Shown: positions 51,522-60,819 of the stretch, one piece after another
Position numbering within the stretch: position 1 is the stretch's first letter
Layout: each line of letters begins with the position of its first letter
NCBI RefSeq assembly: GCF_040359615.1
Contig: NZ_CP132942.1
Location: 5,394,001 to 5,458,000 of the forward strand
Reading direction: 5' to 3'
DNA: 64,000 nt
Origin: Tunturibacter psychrotolerans
GTDB lineage: Bacteria > Acidobacteriota > Terriglobia > Terriglobales > Acidobacteriaceae
Position numbers and translations under genes: made by a program
The notes under the pieces: model-generated
What the model was told of the DNA's origin: nothing
The model's input: the letters and a program-made list of their open reading frames with translations, nothing else
Databases searched by the model: none

Positions 51522-54500
51522 TTAGAAGAAGAACTTCGCAGCAAACTGCATCTGACGTGCCCCGTAGAGGCTGTTGTTGGTGCCTGACGTCACACCGAAG
51601 GCCGCGAGGCCGGTGCCGGTGAAGGGTGAGATGCAGCCCTGCAGTACGGATCCTGCCGGAACAGTGCCCGCTGTTGCGGAGCCCGTTGCGGTGCTGCAGG
51701 CAGAGGCCGCAGAAGTCGACGCCGCTGCGTACTGCGAGTAGGTTCCCTGCACTCCAGTGACGATGGTGTGATTGAGGAGGTTGAAGGCATCTGCGGAGAG
51801 TTGCAGATACATGGCCTCGTGGATGGGGATGTTGCGGGCTACGCGGAAGTCGAAGTCGTTGAAGCCCGGCCCATACATGCTGTTGCGGCCGATCTGCGGG
51901 GGACGGCCGGTGGTCGGAGCGCCGGAGCTGGAGCTCATGGCACCGCCATAGATGTTGCCGTCGGCTCCGTAGCTGGTTCCAGTGCCGGAGAAGACGGTGC
52001 CGTTCATCCCCATGAAGATCGGCTGACCGCCAGAGGCAATGAAGCCGCCGGAGAAGGTGAAATCGTCGACAGCATATTTGACGATTTTGTTATCCGGCAA
52101 GAGCTTTGGCTGGTAGACGAAGCTGAGCGTAAAGCGATTCCGGATGTCGGTGTCCGAAGGACCATTGTCGCGACGGATGTTGTTGGGATCGAGCGGAGTA
52201 TCGCCACCGAAGAAGGTGCCGTTGGCTCCGCCGACCTGGCCATCGTCGGTTGCGCGCGCCCAGGTGTAGTTTGCGAGCACCTCGAGCCCGTTCGCGAAGG
52301 GACGACGCACGGTTGCAGCGAGAGAGTTGTACCAGGTATTCGCTACACTGAACCCCGTGTTGATGGAGGTGATGTTGGGATTGCGGCGGTCCGCCTGCCG
52401 ATAGACAGGAACGGTAAGGACTTCCTGAATTCCGCCGGTGGCGTTGAGTACGTCGTAGGTGCGGACGCCACTGGGCGTCTGGCCGATGAGATTGGCATCG
52501 AGGAAGACGGGCAGACGCATCGCGCGAGTACCGACGTAGCCGACCGACAGCGTCATCTTGCCAGGCATGGCCTGCTCAACAGCCAACTGGAACTCGTGCG
52601 ACAGCGGCGGAACGAAGTTGGGATCAAGGCCGTGGAAGCTCTGGCTACCAATGAGTGCTGGTCCGTTGACGGCCGGTGCGGTTCCTCCTGTGGGGATGGC
52701 GGCCGAAGAGATCGAAGGACCAGTGACCGGGAAGGGCACGAAGGGGTATTGAAGGCTGTTGGTGGCGCTTGGCACCTTCGCGCATCGTGCACCGGATACG
52801 TTGCCAACAAGACTTTCGCAGCCGGTGTAGTTGTAGTTGACCTGGACTACACCGTTCTCAACGCGCATGGCGTAGTAGGTGCTGCCCTGGTTGAGCGCGG
52901 AGAAGAGACCATAGCCGCCGCGGACAACGGTGCCGACTTGAGGCGCCCAGCTAAAGCCCAAGCGTGGCTGAACGCGGTCGGCCACGTTTTTGATGGTGCC
53001 GCTGTACTGAGTTGAGATAGGAGGAAAGTTGTTGTTGACGAGACCGGGTGCCGGGGTGAGTTGAATGTCGTAGCGCACGCCAAGGGTGAGGGTGAGGTTT
53101 TGGCGAATCTTCCAGGAGTCTTCGGCGAAGGCGTCGAACATCTTCATCCAGAAGTCATCTCTACCTTGAGTGCCGGCCGCAGTGTTCACCTTGTCGATGG
53201 TCTGGACAAAGGTGTTGTAGTGATAGCCGGCGAAAGGGTCGGTATCGCCGGGCTGGCCGGCGAAGGCGTCCTGGATCCAGTCCTGGAATGCTGCGGTGTT
53301 GGTGGTGTCCGAGTAGTTGTAGACGCCGCCGCCCTGGAAGAGGTTGATCATGACTTCGTGGACGAGGTTGGCGTCGCCACCGAACTTGAGGGTGTGATGT
53401 CCCTTGGTCGTCGAGAAGACGTCGGTGAATTGAATGCGGTGTTCATCAGGCTCTGCGACACGCGGCAGGGCGTTGGGCATACCGTAGGTGACGACACCGG
53501 TGGCGACGCTGGGGCCGGCGGCGTTCGCACCTGCGGTTTCGAGGTCGCGACCGTATTGGAAGTGCACCTGGTTGACGGAGGCCTTGCCTACCTGAGTGGT
53601 TAGACCTGCGACAAGGAAGCGCTCGTGGTAGCTGGTGGGACCGTTGGTCGTGGGAGAGCTGTTGCTGAAGGTGTTCGCGGGGCTGTAACCGTAAGTGCTG
53701 TCATAGTCGGCGAAGTTGTAGTCGACGAAGACGTCGTTGCGCTGGTTGATGTGATAGTCCAGGCGCGGGAAGAAGAGGTTCTGCTTCTGAAAACGGGCCG
53801 GTGGTGCGTCGCCGGGGTTGATGTTAGCCACATTCAGAAGGAACTGAATACCGTTGAGACACTGCGCGCTGGTGATACCAGTTGTGCCCTTGTAGCCTGG
53901 GGTGCCGACGACCGGGCATTGGTTCGGAGTGACAGTAGTAGAAGCGGTGTATGCCCCGGCGCCCTTCGTGGAGATGGTGTTGGAGTCGGAGTAGAGAACG
54001 CGACCGACTTTGCGAAAACCATCATAGGTGAAGAAGAAGAAGAGACGATCCTTGATGATTGGTCCGCCGACAGAGCCGCCGAACTGATGCTGCTGATGGA
54101 CGGGCTGCGTGAGGAGGAAGGGGTTTCCGTTGTTGTGAAGTGCCTGGAACTTGTTATACGGATCGAGCGCGTTGAGATCCGGGTAGCGGAGATAGTAGAA
54201 GGCGTCGCCGTGGAAGTGGTTGGTTCCGCTCTTGGTGATGGCGTTGACCTGACCGCCGGCGGCCTGACCGAACTCGACCGAGTAGTTCGAGGTTTCGGCC
54301 TGGAACTCCTTAATGGAGTCGATGGAATAGACGTAGGGTGCACCGGATGCGCGGCCCCGAGCCTCGGAGAAGAGCATCTGGTTGTTGTTGGAGCCGTCGA
54401 CGTAGTTCTGGTTGTAGAGGCCACTGATGCCGTGGAAGCTGACGAGGCCGCTGCCGCCATCCTGCGTGACGTTGGGGGTGTTAAGGACGAAGGCGCTCCA

Positions 54501-54977
54501 GTTGCGGCTGGCGACAGGCAAATTCGAGATGAGGGTCTCGCCGATAGTCTGGGCGACTTCTGTTTTGTCGGTGTCGACGAGAGGCGACTCGCTGGTGACT
54601 TCAACCTGAGTCGAGACGGAGGCCGCGGGGAGTGCGGCGTCGATGGTGAGGATCTGGCCGACCGTGAGTGTCAGGTCCTTGCGGTCGACCTTACCGAAAC
54701 CGCCGCCGCCGAGGATGACCTCGTAGTGCCCGGGGAGAAGAAAGTTTGCGGTGTAGGAGCCGTCGCTGTTCGTGGTGAGCGAGCGCGAGATGCCGGTGTC
54801 GTTGTTGGTGACGATTACGGAGACTCCCGGGACGGTGGCGCCGGAGGTATCCGTCACGGTGCCGACGATATTGCCGTTGCCGGAGGTTTGGGCACTGCCA
54901 GAAAGGGTGAGAGAACACAAGAGGAGGGCCGCAGCGGCGGACGCAAGCAGGCCACGACAGGCAAAGGAAAGTTTCAT
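51522..54977 (-). CDS. TonB-dependent receptor, Oar-like, with carboxypeptidase-regulatory domain
   Basis: 1151 residues. After a signal peptide (about 1-30) comes a carboxypeptidase-regulatory-like domain (about 36-115, GNIVGTVTDTSGATVPGVSV). A plug domain follows (about 120-260, with FHGISGLYNQNYVDGSNNNQ and SVEFGQAAGGQVNAITKSGT), then a large outer-membrane barrel to the C-terminus, which ends in FAAKFFF with the terminal Phe typical of barrels. This Oar-like type is expanded in acidobacteria and is thought to import large glycan or peptide ligands; no TonB box is evident. AGGAG ten bases upstream sets the start. No SusD or glycoside hydrolase lies nearby, so the ligand is unknown. It ends at a clear terminator. 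Confidence 0.93.
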   Translation of the reverse strand: MKLSFACRGLLASAAAALLLCSLTLSGSAQTSGNGNIVGTVTDTSGATVPGVSVIVTNNDTGISRSLTTNSDGSYTANFLLPGHYEVILGGGGFGKVDRKDLTLTVGQILTIDAALPAASVSTQVEVTSESPLVDTDKTEVAQTIGETLISNLPVASRNWSAFVLNTPNVTQDGGSGLVSFHGISGLYNQNYVDGSNNNQMLFSEARGRASGAPYVYSIDSIKEFQAETSNYSVEFGQAAGGQVNAITKSGTNHFHGDAFYYLRYPDLNALDPYNKFQALHNNGNPFLLTQPVHQQHQFGGSVGGPIIKDRLFFFFTYDGFRKVGRVLYSDSNTISTKGAGAYTASTTVTPNQCPVVGTPGYKGTTGITSAQCLNGIQFLLNVANINPGDAPPARFQKQNLFFPRLDYHINQRNDVFVDYNFADYDSTYGYSPANTFSNSSPTTNGPTSYHERFLVAGLTTQVGKASVNQVHFQYGRDLETAGANAAGPSVATGVVTYGMPNALPRVAEPDEHRIQFTDVFSTTKGHHTLKFGGDANLVHEVMINLFQGGGVYNYSDTTNTAAFQDWIQDAFAGQPGDTDPFAGYHYNTFVQTIDKVNTAAGTQGRDDFWMKMFDAFAEDSWKIRQNLTLTLGVRYDIQLTPAPGLVNNNFPPISTQYSGTIKNVADRVQPRLGFSWAPQVGTVVRGGYGLFSALNQGSTYYAMRVENGVVQVNYNYTGCESLVGNVSGARCAKVPSATNSLQYPFVPFPVTGPSISSAAIPTGGTAPAVNGPALIGSQSFHGLDPNFVPPLSHEFQLAVEQAMPGKMTLSVGYVGTRAMRLPVFLDANLIGQTPSGVRTYDVLNATGGIQEVLTVPVYRQADRRNPNITSINTGFSVANTWYNSLAATVRRPFANGLEVLANYTWARATDDGQVGGANGTFFGGDTPLDPNNIRRDNGPSDTDIRNRFTLSFVYQPKLLPDNKIVKYAVDDFTFSGGFIASGGQPIFMGMNGTVFSGTGTSYGADGNIYGGAMSSSSGAPTTGRPPQIGRNSMYGPGFNDFDFRVARNIPIHEAMYLQLSADAFNLLNHTIVTGVQGTYSQYAAASTSAASACSTATGSATAGTVPAGSVLQGCISPFTGTGLAAFGVTSGTNNSLYGARQMQFAAKFFF

Positions 54978-55249
54978 ATTCGTACTGGCTCCTAAATAAC
55001 ACCGATGTAAAAGACGGTGTGTAAATGGTTAGCGGCTAGTTGACTCCGGGTTTGGTATCTCCCGGGGACGTTCGCGTGCAACCTCAAATGACTTTGTCGT
55101 AGTACTTAAACACTCAGGCTTTGGGGCGGGGACTGTCAAGGGCAGCTGTGAACGCCGCATGAATCCAGCGTTACAAAACGTCTTGTTCATGAGTTGTTTA
55201 CGAGTAGGCCGACTTATTTTCACGACACTTGCGTGAGATGGAAATCACT

Positions 55250-55651
55250 TTAATGAAGTTGGCTGGGGATGACAGCGTACTGAATGAGTAACTCGAATGG
55301 AACAATCTTGAGAGTGTTCTCGTGGGTGGCTTCGAGGATGATGGGGCATGCGGCGCCAGCTTGCTGCACCTGAAGCCAACGGGCGGCGCAGACACACCAG
55401 CGATCTCCGGGTTTGAGGCCAGCGAAGCCGAACTGCGGCAGGGGGGTGCTGAGGTCGTTGCCCAGGGCTTTCGAGGCTTCGAGGAATGGCTCGTCTACGA
55501 CGCAGCAGATGGTGTGGACTCCGTGATCGTCGGGGCCGGTCTCGCAGCAGCCGGTGCGGTAGAAGCCGGTCATGGGCTCACAGCCGCAGATGTCGAGGGG
55601 CTGGCCAAGGACGTTTTTGCCACGGTTTTTGATGGGCTCGACGGTGGGCAT
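55250..55651 (-). CDS. DUF2237 family protein
   Basis: 133 residues, soluble. The family pattern is complete: NVLGQPLDICGCEPMTGFYR, TGCCETGPDDHGVHTICCVV, GNDLSTPLPQFGFAGLKPGD, RWCVCAARWLQVQQAG, with LEATHENTLKIVP near the end. The many conserved Cys (CGC, GCC, CC, CVC) suggest a metal site. Function is unknown; it is widespread in bacteria. AGGAG lies five bases before the ATG. Family-1 repeats (55697-55848) separate it from the ABC-F gene. Confidence 0.92.
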   Translation of the reverse strand: MPTVEPIKNRGKNVLGQPLDICGCEPMTGFYRTGCCETGPDDHGVHTICCVVDEPFLEASKALGNDLSTPLPQFGFAGLKPGDRWCVCAARWLQVQQAGAACPIILEATHENTLKIVPFELLIQYAVIPSQLH

Positions 55652-55696
55652 GAGACTCCTGTTCGGTTCCTAGTATCCCACTTTTTGGAAAGATAG

Positions 55697-55747
55697 GTCC
55701 TGCCGGACGGGCCTCCTGTGCGGAGGGCAGTCACTTCGTGACTTGTA
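55697..55747 (+). repeat. Dispersed intergenic repeat, family 1, copy C
   Basis: GTCCTGCCGGACGGGCCTCC, then GGAGGGCAGTCACTTCGTGA and CTTGTA. The core GTCAC-ttc-GTGAC is a perfect palindrome. It lacks the CCTCCCGTTGGTCGGG tail of copies A and B. It faces copy D, with 53 bases between. Confidence 0.78.
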
Positions 55748-55800
55748 AATCTTGTCTCGCTGAAACGCGGTCCTGATTGTCCTGCCGCGGCAGGTTCACA

Positions 55801-55848
55801 TGTCACGAAGTGACCGCGCCGCGCGTAGCGGGCCCGTCCGGCGGGACA
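55801..55848 (-). repeat. Dispersed intergenic repeat, family 1, copy D (inverted)
   Basis: On the minus strand it reads TGTCCCGCCGGACGGGCCCG, then a CGCG-rich stretch and GGTCACTTCGTGACA. Together with copy C it makes a long imperfect inverted repeat. A 14-base palindrome CCTGCCGCGGCAGG lies just before it (55781-55794). Confidence 0.78.
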
Positions 55849-55850
55849 TA

Positions 55851-57488
55851 TTACTTTGCGGCGATGGCTAGTTGCTGCTGGTACTCCTCGTAGGGGCCCT
55901 TGTGGTCGGTGATGTGGAAGTCGGTGGGGCCGCCTTCGAAGTGCCAGATGCGGGTGCCAGATTCTTCGATCAGGTCCTGGTCGTGAGTGACGAGGAAGAC
56001 CGTGCCTTCATACTTCTGAATGGCCTGGTTGAGCGCGTTGATGCTCTCGAGGTCCAAGTGGTTGGTGGGTTCGTCGAGGACAAGGACGTTGGGCTTCTGC
56101 AACATGATCTTGCAGAAGAGGAGTCGGGCGGCTTCGCCTCCGGAGAGAGCGTCGGTCTTCTTCAGGCCCTCTTCGCCCTTGAAGAGCATCTGGCCGAGGA
56201 TCCCGCGAATGTCTTCTTTAGTGGCTTGCGGATCGAACTGATGGAGCCAATCAGAGGCCGTCATGCCTAGCTGGATCGAGCCTTTGTGGTCCTGCGCGAA
56301 GTAGCCGATGGAGACCTCGTGGCCCCACTTGACGGTGCCGGAGTCGATAGAAACATCGGACTCTTCGATGCCGGGGCCGTTTGCGAGGAGAGCCTTGAGG
56401 AGAGTAGTTTTGCCCTGGCCGTTGCGGCCCATCAGGATGACCTTGTCGCCGCGAGTGACGGAGGCGGTGAAGTTGTTGATGACGCGCTCGGTCTTGCCGT
56501 CTTTTTGCTCGTAGGACTTGTTGACGCCTTCAAACTCAAGGACGTTTTTGCCCGAGGGGCGGTCCATCTTGAAGCTGATGAAGGGACGCGCGATGTTGGA
56601 ACGAGCGAGTTCGCTGGTGGCGAGGCGCTCGACTTCCTTTTTGCGAGAGTTCACCTGTGAGGAGCGTGTGCCGGCGGAGAAGCGGGCGATGAAGTCGTTG
56701 AGTTGAGCGATCTTCTTTTCGCGCTGCTCGTTCTGGCTCTCGATGCGGGTGCGGACGCTTGTCTTCTGGAAGACCATATCGTCATAGCCACCGTTGTAGG
56801 TGATGATGGTCTCGTAGTCGATGTCGGCGATGTGGGTGCAGACATTGTTGAGGAAGTGCCGGTCGTGCGAGATGGTGATGACGGTACCGTTGTAGCGGGT
56901 GAGGAAGTCCTGGAGCCAATGGATGGACTCGAGGTCGAGATAGTTGGTGGGCTCGTCGAGGAGCAGCGCCTGCGGATTGCCGAAGAGAGCCTGGGCGAGT
57001 AGGACGCGAACCTTCTGGCCGCCCTGGAGTTCGGACATCTTGCGCTCGTGAAGTTCGTCTGGGATGTCGAGACCTTGCAGGAGAACGGCTGCGTTGGACT
57101 CGGCTTCGTAGCCGTCTTCGTCGCCGACGATGCCTTCGAGTTCGCCGAGGCGGGAGCCGTCTTCGTCAGTCAACTCGGACTTTGCGTAGATGATCTCTCG
57201 CTCCTCAAGGGCCGCCCACAGGGCCTTGTTGCCCATGATGACGGTATCGATGACGCGGTAGGCGTCGAAGGCGTACTGGTCCTGCGAGAGAACGCCGATT
57301 TTCTTGGGGCGGACGACGTTGCCCTTCTGCGGGTCGATCTCGCCGGTGAGGCACTTCATGAAAGTGGACTTACCGGCGCCGTTTGGGCCGGTGAGGCCGT
57401 AGCGTCGGCCAGTGGTGAAGGTGACTGAAACATCCTCGAAGAGGAGCTTCGAGCCATAGCGCATAGTGACGTTGGAAACTGAGATCAT
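55851..57488 (-). CDS. ybiT: ABC-F family ATPase (YbiT-type ribosome-associated factor)
   Basis: 545 residues with two ABC ATPase domains in one chain and no membrane segment. First domain: Walker A GLTGPNGAGKSTFMKC, signature LQGGQKVRVLLAQALF, Walker B LLLDEPTNYLD. Second: Walker A LMGRNGQGKTTLLKAL, signature LSGGEAARLLFCKIML, Walker B VLVLDEPTNHLD. The interdomain linker (about 250-320) is the P-site tRNA interaction motif region. ABC-F proteins bind the ribosomal E site and ease stalled translation; the closest subfamily by motif is YbiT, but that is inferred. The gene appears to be monocistronic. Confidence 0.92.
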   Translation of the reverse strand: MISVSNVTMRYGSKLLFEDVSVTFTTGRRYGLTGPNGAGKSTFMKCLTGEIDPQKGNVVRPKKIGVLSQDQYAFDAYRVIDTVIMGNKALWAALEEREIIYAKSELTDEDGSRLGELEGIVGDEDGYEAESNAAVLLQGLDIPDELHERKMSELQGGQKVRVLLAQALFGNPQALLLDEPTNYLDLESIHWLQDFLTRYNGTVITISHDRHFLNNVCTHIADIDYETIITYNGGYDDMVFQKTSVRTRIESQNEQREKKIAQLNDFIARFSAGTRSSQVNSRKKEVERLATSELARSNIARPFISFKMDRPSGKNVLEFEGVNKSYEQKDGKTERVINNFTASVTRGDKVILMGRNGQGKTTLLKALLANGPGIEESDVSIDSGTVKWGHEVSIGYFAQDHKGSIQLGMTASDWLHQFDPQATKEDIRGILGQMLFKGEEGLKKTDALSGGEAARLLFCKIMLQKPNVLVLDEPTNHLDLESINALNQAIQKYEGTVFLVTHDQDLIEESGTRIWHFEGGPTDFHITDHKGPYEEYQQQLAIAAK

Positions 57489-57608
57489 GGTATTACTTTC
57501 ATTTTAGCTGGGGAATGTAGCAATTTTCGCGTTACAGGCGTGAATATTCGCCATAACCGCAAATACCTGTCCATTAGATGTAATTTAACGATTTTCGATG
57601 CCGAAGGA

Positions 57609-59126
57609 TTAGCGCTCTGGGGCAGATGGTTGAGTTGCTATGGGCTTTGAGCTGTTCGAATCGTGAACCAAAGATTGCGCGTCGCTCGCGTTGATGAGGC
57701 AGTAGTGACCGAAGATCTCGCCGGTTGCACCACACTGCTCGGCTTTGAGTACCAGCTTGGTCGCTCCCTTGCTGAGATCCCATGCGATGACTTCGCTGAG
57801 TTGGGAGTTGCCGAACTTCTCGAGCATAGGCCAGGCGTCGCGGTCCGTGAGGCCTCCGAGGTCGATGATATGTGCGGGCGACTCAAATGAGAGAATGCCG
57901 ATGGGTTCGGCGGCGACCCGGTCGGTTGGGAGTAGATTCCTCGCCGCGAGTCGATGAAGAGGCCCGAGCTTCTCCCCTGAGGATCGATATTGGATGGCGC
58001 CGCCGATCCAGAGGGCTATTATCGCGAGAACCAGTGTGCTTTGAACGAAAGGACTCGCCCGCTGCGCCGAACGCACGATAAGCGGCACGACGAGCACCCA
58101 AAGGCAGCAGAGATAGGGAGCGAAGTGGCGATTCTGAGCCAGGGGAAAGAGATAGGAAAACGTAACGATCTGAAGCACAAATCCTAGGATTGCAATCCGG
58201 AGCATCCATTTGAGAGTGTCGGGAGTGCTTTTCGCACGCTCAAAGAACGTTGCCACACTGAGAGGGAGTGCGACGAGCAGGATCTTCAGGGGGCCATCGA
58301 AGAGCATGTGCGACGCGGCTTTGATGGCGAATAAGGTTCGGGCCATCGGGCTCAGATGGTTGAAGCGTTCGGCGACGATTTGGGTGTACGCCGTGGGCAG
58401 ATAGTACAAGAGACGTGCGGTGCTCGACCAGGGCATGTAGGTCCCGAACGTGCTTTTGGCGTAGAACAGCCAACCGATCTCCACAGCGCCGCTGAAGAGG
58501 CCGATGAGCAAGAGATCGCGGACCTCGCGTCTCGATCGCGACGCGAAGAGAGCCAGGATGATTACGCAGGCGATGTAGATGCCGGACTCAAGCCTGGTGA
58601 TTGCGAGAGTACTCGCGGAGGCGATGCCGACGAGCAGCCATGGGAGGGTGCGGACTTCTGCACGAAGTTTTGCCAGAGCCAGGAGTAGACCAATGATACT
58701 CAGGACAGCCAGGCCAGTCTCCATCCCAAAGAAAAACCACGCGGTGAAGAACCATGGGCCGCTGACAAGGATAGCGGAGACGATGATTTCAGCATCGGAG
58801 AGCTGCAATCGCAACTCTTCCCAAAGCAGCCAAATCGCGAGAGCGGCAAAGGTGCAGAGAAGAAGGCCGAGCACATTTGCCATGCCGACACTGACTGCAA
58901 GACCAGTGATTTTCGATGTCGCAGCCAGTAGAAGAACGTAAGCGGGACTGCTGAAGCCGTAGGAGACTTCCCCAGCGTTGAGTGCGAATAGACCGGAGGA
59001 CGCAAGGTGACGGGCGTAAGTGAGAAAGATGTAAGCGTCGTCGATCTGCGGCCAGGACCAGATGAGCAGCAGCAAGAGGGAGAGCAGGACCTGCGCCAGG
59101 ACAAAACGCAGAAGCCGGTTAGCCAT
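57609..59126 (-). CDS. GT39/ArnT-like membrane glycosyltransferase
   Basis: 505 residues with about ten to eleven membrane helices. The N-terminus WPQIDDAYIFLTYARHLASS carries the conserved Asp-Asp of the first periplasmic loop found in GT-C glycosyltransferases (GT39/ArnT/PMT-like), followed by GLFALNAGEVSYGFSSPAYV. A C-terminal periplasmic domain (about 420-505) follows the last helix. Such enzymes use polyprenyl-phosphate sugars to modify lipids or proteins at the outer face of the membrane. The start at ATG 59126 has GGAGAG upstream; the reading frame extends to 59456 over the helicase 3' end, but that part is low-complexity and antisense-like. Acceptor unknown. Confidence 0.8.
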   Translation of the reverse strand: MANRLLRFVLAQVLLSLLLLLIWSWPQIDDAYIFLTYARHLASSGLFALNAGEVSYGFSSPAYVLLLAATSKITGLAVSVGMANVLGLLLCTFAALAIWLLWEELRLQLSDAEIIVSAILVSGPWFFTAWFFFGMETGLAVLSIIGLLLALAKLRAEVRTLPWLLVGIASASTLAITRLESGIYIACVIILALFASRSRREVRDLLLIGLFSGAVEIGWLFYAKSTFGTYMPWSSTARLLYYLPTAYTQIVAERFNHLSPMARTLFAIKAASHMLFDGPLKILLVALPLSVATFFERAKSTPDTLKWMLRIAILGFVLQIVTFSYLFPLAQNRHFAPYLCCLWVLVVPLIVRSAQRASPFVQSTLVLAIIALWIGGAIQYRSSGEKLGPLHRLAARNLLPTDRVAAEPIGILSFESPAHIIDLGGLTDRDAWPMLEKFGNSQLSEVIAWDLSKGATKLVLKAEQCGATGEIFGHYCLINASDAQSLVHDSNSSKPIATQPSAPER

Positions 59127-59229
59127 GGCGATGATTCTCTCCTCTACCAGATCACAAAGACTGCAGGACTTTGGCCTATCAGCTTCGGCAAAACTACTAT
59201 AACGTCGACCGAGGGTATTGATTAAAGAC

Positions 59230-59279
59230 GAACGCTCCGTTCTGCGGCTGGTTGGCTGGCAGAGCGGAGCGTTCTTTTG
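59230..59279. terminator. Terminator between helicase and glycosyltransferase genes
   Basis: A 16-pair stem, GAACGCTCCGTTCTGC (59230-59245) with its complement at 59259-59274 and one wobble, followed by TTTTG on the + strand and GTCTTT on the minus strand. It lies 17 bases past the helicase stop and upstream of the glycosyltransferase, so it probably ends the helicase transcript; the T-run on that strand is weak. Confidence 0.65.
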
Positions 59280-59295
59280 TGTCTGAGTGCCGGAG

Positions 59296-60819
59296 TTACT
59301 GGCCGCGTCGAGCTGGGCCGGAGCGGCTGCTGCCGGGGCGGCTGTTGCTGTTGGGGCGACCGCCGGGGCCACGGCCACCGGAGCTGCGTCCGCCGGAGAA
59401 TCCACCACCGCCGTTACGGCTACGGAAGCCGCTCTTTTTGGCGCCGTAGTTAGCATTAGGCGTCGTCATCGGAGTGACGGGATCGTTGCCCTTCCAAGAG
59501 CGAGTTTCAAGCTGCATGAGGTCCTGTCCCTGAGCTGTTGTGTCGAGGGGTGCGTTACGGACTTCCTTCTCAAGATTCTTATCGGCCTCGCGCCACTCAA
59601 ACTTTATCTTCAGTTCGCGCTCGAGCTTGCGGGCGTCGTGACGCTCCTGCGGCATGACAAACGTAGTGGCAACGCCCTTCTTGCCGGCGCGGCCGGTGCG
59701 GCCGATGCGGTGGACGAAGTCGTCGGAGGCATTGGGCAGGTCGTAGTTGACGACGTGCGCGATGTCGTTGACGTCGATGCCGCGGGCGGCTACGTCAGTG
59801 GCGACGAGGACGCGGTGACGGCCATTGGCAAAGCCCTTGAGAGCGGCGGTTCGCTGGGACTGGCTGCGATCTCCGTGAATAACGTCGGAGTCGTGTCCGA
59901 GCTTCTCAAGCTTCTTGCTGATGCGGTCAGCGCCGTGTTTGGTGCGTGAGAAGACGAGGAAGGTTCCCTCTTCCTGACGGAGCATCTGGTCGAGCAGGCC
60001 GAGCTTCTGGTCCTGCATGACGGTATAGACGCGCAGTTCGACGCGATCGCTGGGTTTGGAGGTCTGGCCTATCTCGATGCGGACAGGCTCCTTGACGTAG
60101 TCGCGGACGATCTCGCGGATGTTGGCATCGAGGGTTGCCGAGTAGCACATGGTCTGGCGAGTCTTCGGCAGTGCGCCGACGATGCGGCGGATGGCGGGAA
60201 GGAAGCCCATGTCGAGCATGCGATCGACTTCATCGAGAACGAGCATTTCGACGGCGTTGATGTTGATTTCGCGCCGTCGGAGGAAGTCCTCGAGGCGGCC
60301 AGGTGTTGCGACGACGAGACGAGGACCGCGGTCGAGCTGGTCGAGCTGATTGTTCTCCGAAAGACCGCCGCAGACGAGCACCGCGTCGCTCTTGGAGCCG
60401 GGAACGAGCTTCCAGTAGGCCTCGAGGACCTGCATGGCGAGTTCGCGAGTCGGCAGCAGGATGAGGGCGCGAATGGGACCGCGCTTGCCCTTGGTGCTGG
60501 GGACCGAGTTCGCGTCCATGCGCTGGATCATCGGGATGAGGAAGCTGAGGGTCTTGCCGGTGCCGGTGGAGGCAGTGGCGAGGATGTCGCTGCCTTCGAG
60601 AGCGGGCGGAATGGCCTTGGCCTGGACCGGGGTCGGCATCGTGAAGCCGGCGCTGGTGAGGCGGTTCTTGAGGGAGTCCGAGATGTTGAAGTCGGTGAAG
60701 CGAACATCCTCAACTAGGGAAAGGCCTGCGGGATTCGCGGCGGCTGTGTTGGCTTGAGGACTCGGGTTCTGCTGGTTCTGAGAGATCTGGTCGTTCTGTT
60801 CTAACGTTGCTGAGGTCAA
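59296..60819 (-). CDS. DEAD-box RNA helicase
   Basis: 507 residues. Q motif (FTMPTPVQAKAIPPALEG), motif I ATASTGTGKT, Ia PTRELAMQ, Ib ATPGRLEDF, II VLDEVDRMLDMGF (D-E-V-D rather than D-E-A-D), III SAT, IV FLVFSRTKHGAD, V ATDVAARGIDV, VI HRIGRTGRAGKKG. A C-terminal tail of about 45 residues is Gly/Arg/Ser-rich (GGGGFSGGRSSGGRGPGG), a typical RNA-binding RGG tail. It resembles RhlE-type helicases that act in ribosome assembly and RNA decay. The start is a TTG with AGGAAAA seven bases upstream. Confidence 0.95.
   Translation of the reverse strand: MTSATLEQNDQISQNQQNPSPQANTAAANPAGLSLVEDVRFTDFNISDSLKNRLTSAGFTMPTPVQAKAIPPALEGSDILATASTGTGKTLSFLIPMIQRMDANSVPSTKGKRGPIRALILLPTRELAMQVLEAYWKLVPGSKSDAVLVCGGLSENNQLDQLDRGPRLVVATPGRLEDFLRRREININAVEMLVLDEVDRMLDMGFLPAIRRIVGALPKTRQTMCYSATLDANIREIVRDYVKEPVRIEIGQTSKPSDRVELRVYTVMQDQKLGLLDQMLRQEEGTFLVFSRTKHGADRISKKLEKLGHDSDVIHGDRSQSQRTAALKGFANGRHRVLVATDVAARGIDVNDIAHVVNYDLPNASDDFVHRIGRTGRAGKKGVATTFVMPQERHDARKLERELKIKFEWREADKNLEKEVRNAPLDTTAQGQDLMQLETRSWKGNDPVTPMTTPNANYGAKKSGFRSRNGGGGFSGGRSSGGRGPGGRPNSNSRPGSSRSGPARRGQ

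Noticed and set aside
51768..54995. Long + strand open frames opposite the TonB-dependent receptor (51768-53015, 53625-54995)
   Set aside because: Antisense shadows rich in Val, Asp, Glu and Gly with no family pattern and no ribosome-binding site.
55697..55848. Insertion sequence between DUF2237 and ABC-F genes
   Set aside because: The inverted repeats enclose only about 50 bases with no transposase and no target-site duplication; they fit a REP-like pair better.
59127..59456. N-terminal extension of the GT39-like protein
   Set aside because: It is an Ala/Pro/Thr-rich translation antisense to neither gene's family and overlaps the helicase 3' end; the ATG at 59126 has its own ribosome-binding site.
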